Origin: Orobanche coerulescens
Taxonomy: Eukaryota > Streptophyta > Magnoliopsida > Lamiales > Orobanchaceae
Direction: 5' to 3'
NCBI GenBank assembly: GCA_033398695.1
Contig: CM065815.1
Coordinates: 8,488,501 to 8,552,500, forward strand
DNA: 64,000 nt
In this document: piece after piece, positions 34,502-47,400 of the stretch
How positions within the stretch are numbered: the stretch's first letter is position 1
Layout of the letters: each line of letters begins with the position of its first letter
The notes under the pieces: model-generated
Database searches by the model: none
What the model saw: the letters and a program-made list of their open reading frames with translations, nothing else
Told to the model about the DNA's origin: nothing
Program-made: the position numbers and the translations under genes

Positions 34502-34957
34502 TGTGGAAAACTAGGCTGTCGGGTCAGTGGTGTCTGTTGAGTTTTGTCTCGTCGGATTTTATCTGACTGAGTCGTGTCGCGACGCGTCGTCTGAGTTTGT
34601 TGGTCGTGATTAGTATCGTGGGCAATCATCATCTTCGTGCGACCTGTGGATGTAAGTCTCCCTTCTTTGTGTTGTGTCTCGTGTGACACGAGCTATTTTT
34701 ATGATTATGAGTTAATTGACGGAATCCTCTTATGTATTTTGATTTCGTGATACGTGATTATTTGACTCCAATTTTTCGTTCATATGAGGAGTAGTGTTGT
34801 TGTCTTGTGCATGTTTGACTTTATTTCTTTTATCCGCTGCGTGAGTTCTTTTGTAATGGCTTTCGGTATTTTACCGACTGAGTTTTATTTCGAAAACCGA
34901 TTCCCTTAACCGAGTTTGTGGCATTATGGCCTTGATCGTTTTGGCGAAATTCTTATG
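34502..34957 (+). other. Non-coding interior of element D, left part
   Basis: T-rich sequence with no open frame of note and no gag similarity, up to the solo LTR insertion. Confidence 0.6.
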
Positions 34958-35944
34958 TGTAACACCCCGAGATGTTCGGAATAATTACAGCGCCGTAAAC
35001 CCTTTAAATAAGGATTTACAAGGCTAATTAAAAAGAAAAGTAAATACAAGACATCAATACTGCGAAAATTCAAGTTTATGAAAACGTATAACTGGTTCAA
35101 CGGGTAATTAATACAACCATATCGAATTAATATCAAAAAGACACGCGTACTCGAGTACAGAAACCAAACCAAGACCACAAATCTCCAATAACAATAAACA
35201 TCACTAAACCCCTTCGTCGTCACGTCGATCGTGGGTGTTTCCCTGCTCCTTGGCTACCTGAACATCAAAACAAATGTCCACCCCCGAAGGGGTTAGCAAA
35301 ACGATGCTAGTACAAGTATCATATTTAAACAATTCGAATATGCATCAACAATACACAACAAGATACATCACACGGGCTTCCGCTACCGGAATCCGACAAT
35401 GCGAATCTACAAGATTCCATTACACAGCCTGGGTATTCCAATGATCCAGCCTCAAGATAGATCCCAAGATGATCCCGTCGGACCAACACGAGGTGGAAAT
35501 AACCCGTCCAATGATCCAGCCTCACTTAGATCCCAAGATGATCCCGCGGACCAACACGAGGTGGACATCCGATCCAGGCCTCGGATAGATCGTACACTTA
35601 TAAAAACACAACTCATGCTTAAACATATGCCAAATCATTACGTTCATCAAAATGAACATATAAACGAATTTCATGACAAATCAACGAAGTAAATATCATG
35701 TTAAACAACATGCATAATCATACGCATACTCCAATAATACCTATATTAACATATAACGATACTTGCCTCAAGATGGCAAGAACGATATACTTCAATGCTC
35801 TCGACGCACTCGAAGGCCGCCTCCGATCAACGTAACAAGCTCGAACCTTAACAAAAGGAACGATATACAAATCATCTCGAGTCGAACAATGGTTTAACAT
35901 TTCGCCTACGGCCAAAAGCTCAAACTAAACAATCGCCGATTGCT

Positions 35945-36135
35945 TAGCGCGCGCCACGTACTTCACGTAACGCGGCGCTTAAGTCGGATCTTAGCGACGC
36001 TATCGTATAAGACTAGCGTGCGCTAGACACGAATCGGCAATGACTTACTGCCTCATAACGCACGCTACGACGCTTTGTGCGAAAACCGAACCTCGATAGC
36101 GCACGTTAACTCACACATGTTAGCGTGCGCTAATC
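35945..36135 (-). repeat. Downstream palindrome cluster of solo LTR G
   Basis: Several GCGTGCGCTA / GCGACGCT words lie transcriptionally downstream of the TATA box, as in element C (19810-20165). Some have GCGACGCT where GCGTACGCT would be expected. Confidence 0.55.
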
Positions 36136-36812
36136 TTGCATGGCGTATCATCGCAAACCGAAAACTGGGTTGAATGATGAAGAACTTATGAATCCTATGG
36201 TGATGTTACAAGTTATCCTCGGGCATATCATGATAATAAGGTTTCGAAGATTTATGATTATGAAATACCAATATACGGATAGTTATCTCGATATCACAAT
36301 TCCTCTACGATCTTCCGTAAATAATCTAAGTTCCATCGTCTAACGTTCCAAAACACATGATTCCAACGTATACAACATATCAATGGGTAATATCCGATTA
36401 CTTGATCATAAATCGATTTAAACATGCTTAGGTGTCCTTATAATAAGATGGTTCAAAGGTTCATTCGACATCTAGTACCGATACGTCAAAAGTATCCTTC
36501 TAACATGTGATGAACGACATACTTGCTATCCAAACATGATTCAAATCTTCCTTATGAACATACTAATCATTGGTGAAGAATCACCTACCTCAAGTAGTGA
36601 AGAACACGGATGAAAAGAAGCAATCCAACACCGAAGTCTTGAACACCAATCTCCAATGATGTATGATCTTCAATCTCGAACTAGGAGGTTGAGGAGGTTG
36701 ATACGGAGTGTTTAGACGAAAGTAGTTATGTTCTATGTGTCAAAGTTCGGGTTGTGGGAGGAGAAGGAATCAAATCACGAATAGGATGTCATTCTATTTA
36801 TAATAAATGGCT

Positions 36813-37110
36813 ATTAGCGCGCGCTAGACCTGCTCGTAGCGTGCGCTAACGGCCACGCCTAAATCAGACTCGGCACTTAGCGTGCGCTACGCATCGACCT
36901 GTAGCGTGCGCTAAGGCGTTGACTCGACTTTTCCCGAAAGCCGTCCAGGTACATCCGACACGATCCGACAGGGGTCCCCCGGCCAGATCTCACCTACCGC
37001 ACGTCTCAATCAATCTGACCACGCATAGCGTGCGCTAATCACACTCGGTAGCGTGCGCTATGAAACCACGTTAGCGTACGCTACCCTCAGCCTGTAGCGT
37101 GCGCTACATG
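36813..37110 (-). promoter_or_regulatory. U3 palindrome array of solo LTR G
   Basis: About eight copies of TAGCGTGCGCTA-type words (for example TTAGCGCGCGCTAG, GTAGCGTGCGCTAA, TTAGCGTACGCTAC). On the minus strand they lie directly upstream of TTATAAATAG at 36794-36803. Confidence 0.7.
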
Positions 37111-37261
37111 CACAGAATTTCAACCTTTATCACAAATACGAAATTATATGCTCGACAACATCGGATAATGAAATACAGAGAATAGTACTCATACAAAAGT
37201 ACAATCATTACAATATCGCAAGTTCCAATTACATAACAGAAATCTCGGGTATTACATTATG

Positions 37262-39561
37262 ACGGTATTTAGTATTTTCTAAATGGCTTTTGTAAGTTTT
37301 TGAAATATTACCGTCATCATCATTTTTGGCGTTTTTGTAAATGGTTTTTAGCCTGGTGGGTTCTGACGTGGGGCCCACGGCGTTATAACATTCCATGTAA
37401 TTACGTGAAATTTTTGGGCATTCTAGCCCATTTAATTATCTTTGAAAACCTTGAGTATCTTATAAAATAAAATTCGAGACGTACTTTTAAATGGATTGTA
37501 TTTTCAAGGCGTCTGCTAGCGCAATAATATGTTTCAAAATTCTTCTACCCCGAGGACCAAAATGTTTTGAGATATTTTCAATGTTTTAGAAACACTTTTA
37601 CTTAGACCCGAGGGTCGAATATTTCTGAAAGTTTTTCACTAAGAGAAAGTGTCCTCATTTTTATCAAATGCGAAATGGTTTTCAAAAGTCTCGAAAACGA
37701 TGTTTCACGTTTGTACTTTTTTTTTTAAAGGTGATACTCAAGATAAACCGGTGTTTTTCTAAATTATTTTCGAAAGGATGTTTTCATTTTTAAAACCTAT
37801 CCATTCCCGTTTGAGGGATAGGTATGTATGTATGATGTTTGCTTTGTCGTTATGATGTTGCTCCCGAGTATGGTCGAATTGGTGGCATGAACGTCGAGGC
37901 GTTGCCACGCATTTGTTGCACTAGCCCTCTGTGAGAGGTGTGAACTGGTGTTTACTGTTAATCGCCTCGTGGTGATTTGCGTATTGTCGCACGAGTGTGA
38001 GTTGTTAAAGCTTGGATTTTTGTGCGTTTATGCACATGTGTGATTGTTTCATGATGTTTGTAATTATGTCCTGGTTATCGTTTGGGCCGTTGAGGTCGCC
38101 GAACGATACCGTCGTTGCTGTAGTGTTTATGTGTGTATTACTTTACGATGGTAATCGTGGTATATGATATGTGTTATGATTCTTTGTTATGCCAAGTTGG
38201 CATCTCCGGTTTGTTGTTTTGTGATGTTATGTTCCATTGTATCTAGCATCTGTATTTTCGATATGCCGAGCCGAGGCATTTCGAACGTATTGTGCCGGGG
38301 GCATGTACGTGCAAATTGTCCTTCTCTTCAGTAACGCTTTTCAAGTGTGGACCCGAGAGACACAGGATCCAGTTTTGCGAGTTGGGTTCCGAGTCTTTCG
38401 GGGCGCGAACTTCAAGATGTATATCAGGATCGGCTCTGAGAGGCCCATGGGAGATTTTTCTGTCGGTTGCTTTTTGTGTTGTCACCTTGTTTCCGTTGTT
38501 GTGAGTTGCGGGGACGACATTTCTTTTATAAGAGGTCGAATGTGATACCCGTATTGTTTTTGGGTTCTGCATTTCCTCTTTCTCAGGTCTATTGACTCGC
38601 TCGTGTTCGTTGATATTTTCTGAACTTGTTCTGTATTTTGGTTTCATCGTTCGAACGAGTTGTGATCTTGTTTTGGGTCGATCTGGTTATCGCTGTGACT
38701 TTTCCGAGTTCGGTTCGACTCTTGTGAACCTTGTTCGGAAGTAACATCTTTTGGTTATATTAACTCTTCTATTCGAAGTGGATCGGATTTTGAACTTTAT
38801 TTTCGACTCTGTCGACTCGTTTATGCTCATTAATGTTTTCTGAGCTTGCCTTGTCCCTTGTTTTTGTTGATCGAACGAGTGTGGTATTGTTTCGGGATGA
38901 CTCGTTTGTCGTTGTGACTTTTCAATTGCTATTCCCTTTCCGGTGGATCTTATGTGAATGCACGTCCTGTTGTTTTCACTGGATCATATATTGTCTCGAG
39001 TCGATATGTGAACCTTGGAGTTGTTTGAATTTTATTGTTCTTCGTGATTCGAACATGATTGTCCATTCTTGTTGTCTCGATCGTTTGATTGTTCGGTTTT
39101 TGTTGACCCCGTTTTGTGATTGTTGAGCGTTCAGACTCCTTCCTAATTCCCTTAAGTTTGGGAAATTAGTCTCGTTTTCGATCTTCCAACCCTTGGGCGG
39201 TGGAATTTCGTATTTGTTCAGCGATTGGCTCGTGCTTTGATTGATGTACCGTTGGGTTGGTCAATCGTATTAATTTTCGTTCGTTGTGTTTTGTGATTGT
39301 TCGGATAATTGACTTGATTGTATTATCCGTTTGATGACGCTTGTCACTTGTTGGTTTTATTATATCCCTAACGGCGACGTCGTGTTGGTCGCCGTGGAGC
39401 GTGTTTTCACGCCGTATATTCCTTTACGTTGCTTGTAACGTTTCGCCGTTAGGCGTAAATTACGCGTTTCTTGTGTATCTCATTGAGTCTTCCTGGCGGG
39501 ATATCGCTTCTCCCTACTTGTTTTAAGTTTCGGGACGAAACTTCTTTTAAGGAGGGTAGAA
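37262..39561 (+). other. Non-coding interior of element D, right part, with fossil LTR segment
   Basis: No gag or pol domain is found. The part 38504-38570 (GGGGACGACATTTCTTTTATAAG.., then TGTGATACCCGTATTG at 38541) is a diverged copy of the polypurine-tract/LTR start at 39531-39580. The next few hundred bases also echo the LTR, for example 38696-38745 versus 39726-39776 and 39150-39220 versus 39889-39970. 38560-38780 and 38780-39010 look like a degenerate internal duplication. The last 60 bases before the tract can be read as a pol tail (SSWRDIASPYLF, then SGRNFF). Confidence 0.6.
39549..39561 (+). other. Polypurine tract of element D
   Basis: AAGGAGGGTAGAA directly precedes TGTAATACCC of the 3' LTR. 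Confidence 0.7.
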
Positions 39562-41981
39562 TGTAATACCCGTAATTTCGATTTCCGGTAAAAAAAAATT
39601 TTTTTCGGCGAAAGTCCGTTTTGACGACTCGCTCATGGCCGTTTCGTCATTCTTAGAATGATTAATTCTGCACTTTTTATTATCCGAGTTCGTTTTGGTA
39701 TCGTTTTGTTGAGTTCCGTGCTTTTGGCGACTTTTCCGCACTTGAGTTCGATTCTTGCGAATCTCGTTCGAAACTGCTGTTTCGAGTTTCCCGTAAGTCC
39801 GTTTAACTTTGTTAGACGTGTTGTGAACTTCGGTTTGGTTATTCGATCACGTATCGTGATTTTCGGGCGTTTTGGGCCATTTTCGTAATTTCCCAAAGTT
39901 TAGGATAATTACTTTCCGTTGTCGAATTTCAAGCCTTCGGATGGTCATAATCGTGTGTTCTCTTAGTGCTCGAATTCGTCTTTGCGAGTAATTCGTAACC
40001 CTATCTTCGATTCGTATTCAGGTTCGGGTTTCGGGGTCGTGCGGGCCGTCGGAGTTGGCCCCGGCCGAGTCATGGCCGAGCAATCTGGGCCCAGACCGGC
40101 ACTGGCCGAGTTACGGCCGTTAATGATCGGCAGTTACGTACGTAAGGCCGGTTACATACGTAAGCCTTGGCTGGTTACGTACGTAACGCTGCCGGCATTT
40201 CTAGTCAGGGGGTTCGGCCATGGCCGGTTACGTACGTAAGCCATGGCCGGATACGTACGTAAGGCGGCTGGCAGACAGCCTATATAAGGCCCTGCAGTCA
40301 GGTTTTTCGCCATTTTTCCCCTTCTCTTCCTTCTCTTCCGCGTCTTGAGGTGTGGGAATCATGGAGAGATGTTGGACAATCAATCCATGAAGTCTTGGAG
40401 TTCATATCATCAATCATCCATCCTATAACATCATTTGATCGAGCGAATCAAGGTTAGATTTCTAGAAATCTAGTTTTGGGGAAATTGGGTATTTTGGTTG
40501 ATTTCGTCCGTTTAATCCGTTTTAACTTAGGATTATGATGGATTGATGATTATTTAGATGTATTATATCATTTACCTTGTTATTCCATGGTTGGATCGTA
40601 TCGATTCGTTGTTTTGGTCGAGTTCTTGATCGACGCCTTGAAGGTGTCCGGTAGAATGTCGTAGAGGGGTTTTCGGACGTTCTACGATTATTCCTCCTCG
40701 TATGATCATTGATTTATTAATTATATGTTGTTAGGGTCTAGTTTCTTGCGAAGAAACCAAGTTGAACCCTTCCGTTCGTTGTCGTTTTCCTTTTCGAAAG
40801 CACCGGGCATTTCGAAGCTTTCTGGTTGAGCCGTGTTCGTCGGGATACTTGCGTGCCGATTTTGAGGCAAGTACCTTGTCCATATAATTCTTGTTTTATG
40901 GATATGATAATTAGTGATCGTCTCCTTGTGTTTATTTGATCGTTTTAATTTCACTTTCAAAGATTCGGTTTAGCCTTGTTAAAGGCTTGCTTTCAAAATG
41001 CGTGTGTTTTGTGAATGTTGTGGTTTGAGAATGACTATGTGAACTCTATGGATATGTTTGGTGTTGATGTTGCACTTGGTATTGCGTGTGGACGTATATT
41101 ATTTCATTTCGGTGTGTTGTGGTTTGACGTGGTGTTTTGCTAAGTGTTGATGCCTCTGGATGAATTGTTTGGATATCTTTGTTGTATGGTGCTATATATG
41201 TGATTGTGTGGATGTGGGCGGGGCCTACGGTGGCACATGGCATGTGATCATGTGGCCAGGATGCAACAAGCGATTGATCCAACCGTGAGAGCCTAAGAAA
41301 AACTACGGTGGCACATGGCATGTGATCATGTGGCCAGGATGCAACAAGTGATTGATCCAACCGTGAGCGCCAAAGTTAATCTACGGTGGCACATGGCATG
41401 CGATCATGTGGCCAGGATGCAACAAGTGATTGATCCAACCGTGAGATGTTGTGATTGTTTTGCTAGCCAGCTCGGGAGGGTCCTTCGAGGCCTCGAGTGG
41501 GATTTGTGGCTTCGTCCCGGTCCTAGGCGATGCGCGTGCGTGATTACGTTGTGTTGATTTTTATGTCCGTAGAGGACACGTGATGTTGGGCTCTGGCCCT
41601 GTGAATTGTTTTCGGTTTTCTATTTGCGAAAACAAAACCTTTGGGCTGTGACCCCTCTTGATTTTGGAAATATAAGGATTCGGTAACCCTAAATTGTTTT
41701 CTATTAAAACTCTCGATGGCATTTTAAACTGTTTTACAAATTGTTTCCCTTTATTTGTGATCTTTCGGTTTTTGGAACGTTTTACCCAAACTCTTGCCTC
41801 GGGAAGTACTTTTCGTTGCGTTTGGATCTTTGAGGATTCCTGGTTATTGTTTTTCTTGGAATTTGAATTATATGGCTCGTATTTGCACTTTGTATTTGCA
41901 CTAGCAAAACAGTGGAGTTTTGCTAACCCCCGAGTATTCGGGGGTGGATGTCTGTTTTTGCATTCAGGTTTGGGAGCATAA
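39562..41981 (+). repeat. Element D 3' LTR, first part
   Basis: Colinear with 31738-34160. It holds the palindrome array at about 40110-40262, TATA at 40280-40289, and the 78-bp triplicate at 41225-41447. Interrupted by element F after CATAA and continued at 52024-52341. Confidence 0.92.
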
Positions 41982-44389
41982 TGTAACACCCCAAACTAGG
42001 CGGATATTACAGTGTCGTGGACCCCCGAATGGGACCCACCAGGCGAATGAAAATGATTGAATTACATAGGGTAAATGTAGTACCGAACCACATTACAACA
42101 TTGATTACTCCGATGAGGAGTTTCATACAACACACCCAAGATATTACAGAATACATGTATATTTTATATGGAGATAAAATATACAACACTGAGTAAAATG
42201 AATATTCAAACGGAATGTCTCCAGCGGAATAAAATGAACGAATCATAAATGACTGAAAAGACTGGGGCCCCCTACTAGTATCATTGGGACTCCTCGCCGT
42301 CGACGTGCTCTTCCCGTGCTTTTGCTTTGCCATGACCTGAAAAACAATATTTTCCAACGGGGTCAGTTACATAGAACAACAATCCTCAAGGGTTGAAAAT
42401 ACACAATCATGATATATCTGAAGTTATGAAATATCCTGTCGAAACATACGCAATCAAACATGCTATATGAATCAACTAGCGGTATGGCTCAAAGGAATGG
42501 CGCCACACTACGTCCGGGATGGAAATGTGTCCGTGTACAAGCCACCAACGAGTATCGATCGGATACATGTGTGGTCTTGTACCTAATCAGTCTCACGAAG
42601 CCATCAACTCGTGTGCACAGTCCAATGTGAGGCCACCAACCAACACACGACTTAAATGTGCCCGACATGAAAATCCTACACAAACCGGAACGCCAGTGCG
42701 ACCCGGAATGCCACGATATAACAAAAGTGACATCAAAATCAATAATGACTCACCGAGATGAAATGACAGTGAAATGAATGATAGCTCAATGAAATAATTG
42801 GAACCGTCGTTTCTTGTGAATGAAGTAATGAAGTGACAATTACAAGTTTCAATACGGTTAGTACTTTATGAATGAATTATGATTATGAATGAACAACAAC
42901 GAAAGGAATGAATATCCTTTTAACTGAGTAAGAATTAACTTACACAACACCGATGAAGAATGTCCGTCCACGAACAACGTCCTAAATGAAATGTCGGTCG
43001 CTCGAACAACCTTGAATAACACAATTACCAATAATTCGATCATTACGCGAATCAAATACGATCATAACCGACTCAAACGTCGATACAACAATATCCAAAC
43101 TCGAATATATCGAAACCAACTCCAAGATGAGTATTTCAAACCATCAAACCACTTTCAATGATATCAATAATCCCATAGGAATCCACAATTCAAGATTACA
43201 ACAACGTCAATCGGAAATCCCCAAATTAACCGAAGTCAACCCCAAGGGTTCTTGATATAAATCCCCAAAATAGCCATTAAATCCATAGGAATATAATTAT
43301 CCAAGATAGATAATCCATATCTAACATATTCCAATAACAATCCAAGATTACATGAAGAAAATCGGAAGGAAAACACAAAAATCCGAGTTCCTAGATCCAA
43401 GAGATTAATACCTTTGATTTGATGTGATGAAGATGATGAAATGATGATTAATCCGAATGATGAGCTTGAAGATGATGATTGATGATTACACCTCAAAGAA
43501 TACTCTCCAAATCGCCCGAAATCGCCCAAAACTGCCGAAGGAGTGAAGTGAGATGAAGAAATGACGAAATGGACTGCACTGTCCTATTTATAGTTACTCC
43601 AGTTTAGCGTGCGCTAGCTCTTGTGCGTAGCGTGCGCTAACGGGTATTTTGGGTAGTCCAGTACCCACTGTCCGGAAACGGTAGCGCGCGCTACGTACCT
43701 TTTTGTAGCGTGCGCTACGGCTATGCTCTTAGCGTGCGCTAACCCCAAAATATTAGCGTGCGCTAACGAATTATCTGATGCCCAGTACTGGAGTCCAGAA
43801 CCTTCTGTACTCTGATCTGATCTCGGTAGCGTGCGCTACAACGAACGATTAGCATGCGTTACTACACTGTTTGCGTACGCTAAAAACCACTCTTAGCGTG
43901 CGCTATGAATAAATTCAATCCCAAAGAGCCACCGGACTCAACTCGATCCGACCCTAGCGCGCGCTTACATCGATCAGATAGCGTACGCTACTCCGGATCA
44001 CTAGCGCGTGCTACTTACCATTCGTAGCGTGCGCTACCTACAATCCCAACTGCAGTCCAGTGCCCTCTGGACTGCCTGCTCAACTACACTAGCGTGCGCT
44101 AGTGTTGAGAGGTGGCGTGCGCTACCAGTACTCAATTAGCGCACGCTAAAGAGAGTACGTAGCGTGCGCTACTCCTCACACACAGCACACTAAGAAATGA
44201 CAACGATGGCAAACACCGCACGATTCTCCAACTAGTTTGATGATGAATGACGATACAATTACTCTGAACGAAGAATACAATGATTGAATATGAGTGACAA
44301 ATGATCATAAATGAGTGAAAAATACTAAGTGACAAGTACTGAATGATAGATACTGAATGATAATGTCTGAATTACAACTGGGTATTACA
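41982..44389 (-). repeat. Element F 3' LTR
   Basis: 2408 bp, TGTAACACCCC to GGGTATTACA on the plus strand. The palindrome array is at 43603-44172, with a minus-strand TATA box CTATAAATAG at 43584-43593. Very similar to 49630-52018, apart from a 24-bp length difference in the array and one block of clustered changes near 43920-44000. Confidence 0.93.
43603..44172 (-). promoter_or_regulatory. U3 palindrome array of element F (about 18 words)
   Basis: About eighteen variants of TAGCGTGCGCTA lie in 570 bp, spaced roughly 20-60 bp. The minus-strand TATA box is within 20 bp of the innermost word. The 5' LTR equivalent is 51254-51802. Such density cannot be chance and the words do not lie in a coding frame. 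Confidence 0.75.
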
Positions 44390-44408
44390 TACACCCCCCC
44401 TTGAAAGA
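44390..44408 (-). other. Polypurine tract of element F
   Basis: Minus strand CTTTCAAGGGGGGGTGTA, directly before TGTAATACCC of the 3' LTR. Confidence 0.8.
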
Positions 44409-44439
44409 GTTTCGTCCCCGGAACTAAGGGTCAAACAAC

Positions 44440-47400
44440 TCGGGATAACTCTCCCGCATACTATCCTCGGTTTCCCAAGTAGCCTCTTCGACTCCGTATC
44501 TAGAACACTGAATTTTAACCAAAGGAATCGTCTTATTCCTCAACTGTTTGATTCGCCGCTCTAAAACTCGTATAGGACGCTCCTCATATGAATGATCATC
44601 GGCGATCTCGATTTCATCAAACTGAAATATGTGACTCGGGTCGGCAACATACTTTCACAACTGAGAGACGTGAAACACATTATGAATTCGGCTCAACGCC
44701 GGAGGTAAAGCCAATCGATAAGCTAACTCGCCTACTCGATCCAAAATCTCAAACGGTCCAATGAATCTCGGACTCAACTTTCCCCTCTTCCCAAAACGGA
44801 AGATACCATGACTCGGGGATACCTTGACCAAAACATGGTCACCCTTCTCGAACTCTAACGGTCGACGACGATTATCTGCATATGATTTCTGTCGACTCTG
44901 AGCGGTCAACAAACGACTCCTGATCAAAGCTACCTTCTCACGGGCGGCTATAAGCATATCGGGCTCGGTGCCGATTGATTCTGATAAGTCATCCCAACAC
45001 AAAGGAGATCGACAACGACGACCGTACAAGGCCTCGTAAGGTGCCATCTTAATCGAAGAATGCCAACTATTATTGTACGTGAACTCGATCAACGGTAGTT
45101 GGGTTTCCCAATCATCTTTCCAATCGAGGACACATGCCCTCAACATGTCCTCCAAAGTCTGAATAGTCCTCTCTGATTGTCCGTCAGACCGAGGATGAAA
45201 AGTCAGATCGAGATTAAGTTGAGTTCCCATAGCACGATGAACTGATTTCCAAAAATGAGACACGAATCGTCCGTCACGATCGGAAACGATACTTTTAGGA
45301 GTACCATGCAATCTCACTATCTCTTTGATAAATAACTGGGCAAGTCTCTCGGGACCCCACGTATCCTTAATCTCAAGAAAATGAGCTGATTTAGTTAGGC
45401 GATCCACAATTACCCAGATTGTGTTCATGCCACGACGACTCGTCGGCAAACTCGTGATGAAGTCCATAGAAATATCCTCCCACTTCCACTCTGGAATAGG
45501 GAGAGGTTTCAGCATACCCGCCGGTCGCTGATGTTCTATCTTGACTTATTGACAGGTTAAACATCTCGAAACAAATTCCGCGACTTCCCGCTTCATATTA
45601 CTCCACCAGTAATTTTGTTTCAAGTCTTTATACATCTTGCTAGACCCCGGGTGAACGGAATAAGGGGTAGCATGAGCTTCTTTCAAAATCGAGTTTTTTA
45701 ACTCGTCATTCGCCGGTACGCACAACCGATTCTTAAAACGCAGAAGTCCATCCTCGTGAACCACAAATCCGGGGGTTTTCCCCTGAGTCACATCCTCTCG
45801 AATGTGTAACAAAAATGGGTCCGCACCCTGATTTTCCCTGATCGCCTCCTCAAGTGGCGATGAAATCTCCAACATACAAAGTTTCCCTTGTACTCTCTGT
45901 AACCAGACCTCGATCTCGGGTCTCAGAAATTCCTGCTGAAGTTCCTTCTGAACTGTTAATCGAGCAAGCATCTGCTCCTAAACGGACTTACGACTCAAGG
46001 CGTCGACGACAACGTTCGCCTTGCCTGGGTGGTAAAGGATCTCGATATCATAATCTTTGATTAGTTCCAACCACCGTCTCTGTCGCATATTTAACTCCTT
46101 CTGAGTAAATATATACTTTAAACTCTTATGATCGGTGAATATCTGACAGGTAACGCCATAAAGATAATGACGCCAAATCTTCAATGCGAACACCACGGCT
46201 GCTAGCTCCAGGTCGTGGGTCGGATAATTAACCTCGTAAGGTCTCAATTGCCGTGAAGCATAAGAAATAACTTTCCCGTTCTGCATGAGTACACATTCGA
46301 GACCCTGTCCGGATGCATCACTATAAACCACAAATCCCTCCGTCCCTTGTGGTAAAGAAAGGACAGGTGCTGAAGTTAACCGGCTCTTGAGTTCCTCAAA
46401 ACTCTGTTGACACGCGTCGGACCACGTGTATTTCTTATCCTTCCGTAAAAGGTTCGTCATGGGTTGAGCGATTTTAGAAAATCCCTCCACAAATCGCCGA
46501 TAATAACCCGCTAATCCGAGGAAACTTCGGATTTCCTTAACATTCTTCGGAGGTAGCCAATCTCGAATAGCCTCCGTCTTTTGAGGATCAACACGAACTC
46601 CGTCTGATGAAATTACGTGTCCGAGAAACGTCACTTCGGACATCCAGAACTCACATTTCGAAAACTTCCCATAAAGTTGTTCTCGTCTCAACACGTCGAG
46701 CACTTGATGAAGGTGAAACTCGTGTTCCTCCCGGTCACGAGAATAAATCAAAATGTCATCAATGAAGACAACCACGAATTGATCCAGATAGTCGATGAAA
46801 ACCTGATTCATTAACTCCATGAATACAGGTGCATTAGTCAACCCAAACGGCATAACCACAAACTCATAATGACCATAGCGTGTTCGAAATGCCGTCCTCG
46901 CGATATCCGACTCTCGAATCCGCAACTGATGATATCCAGATCTTAAGTCGATCTTGGAAAATACTGAAGCTCCCTGAAGTTGATCCAAAAGATCATCGAT
47001 ACGGGGTAAATGATACTTATTCTTGATCGTCACCTGGTTCAATTCCCGGTAATCAATACACAAGCGGAACGAACCATCCTTCTTCTTGACAAATAACACT
47101 GGTGCTCCCCACGGGGACGCACTCGGTCGAATATAACCCTTCTCGAACAACTCCTCAAGTTGGTTCTTTAATTCCTGCATTTCGGTCGGGGCCATCCGGT
47201 ACGGTGCCTTCGATATCGGGGACGTCGGCTCCAACTCAATCGTGAATTCCACATCCCTCGTGGAGGCAAACCGTAACTCGTGCGGAAAACATCGGCATAT
47301 TCCCTCACTACCGAATATCCGTCAACATTATCGATGATTTCTCGGTTTTGGTCATATAGCACCAATAACCAACACACCCGATCGAGTAATCTCACCGCTT

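Larger units (their letters stand above)
34958..37256 (-). mobile_element. Solo LTR G (gypsy-type), 2.3 kb
   Basis: It begins TGTAACACCCC and ends GGGTATTACA on the plus strand and is flanked by TTATG on both sides (34953-34957 and 37257-37261). There is no internal domain. On the minus strand it resembles the C LTR: TAGCG-type palindromes in U3 (36813-37110), a TATA box at 36794-36803, a downstream palindrome cluster (35945-36135), and a tandem pair at 35438-35575. A solo LTR is the usual product of recombination between the two LTRs of one element. Confidence 0.92.

Noticed and set aside
39658..39888. Plus and minus ORFs of 76-87 aa in the D LTR
   Set aside because: They fall in the non-coding LTR, overlap on opposite strands and show no domain.
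43603..44172. CRISPR-like array of short palindromic repeats
   Set aside because: Repeat words are only 12 bp, spacing is irregular, there are no cas genes and the context is a plant LTR. The array is treated as a promoter feature instead.
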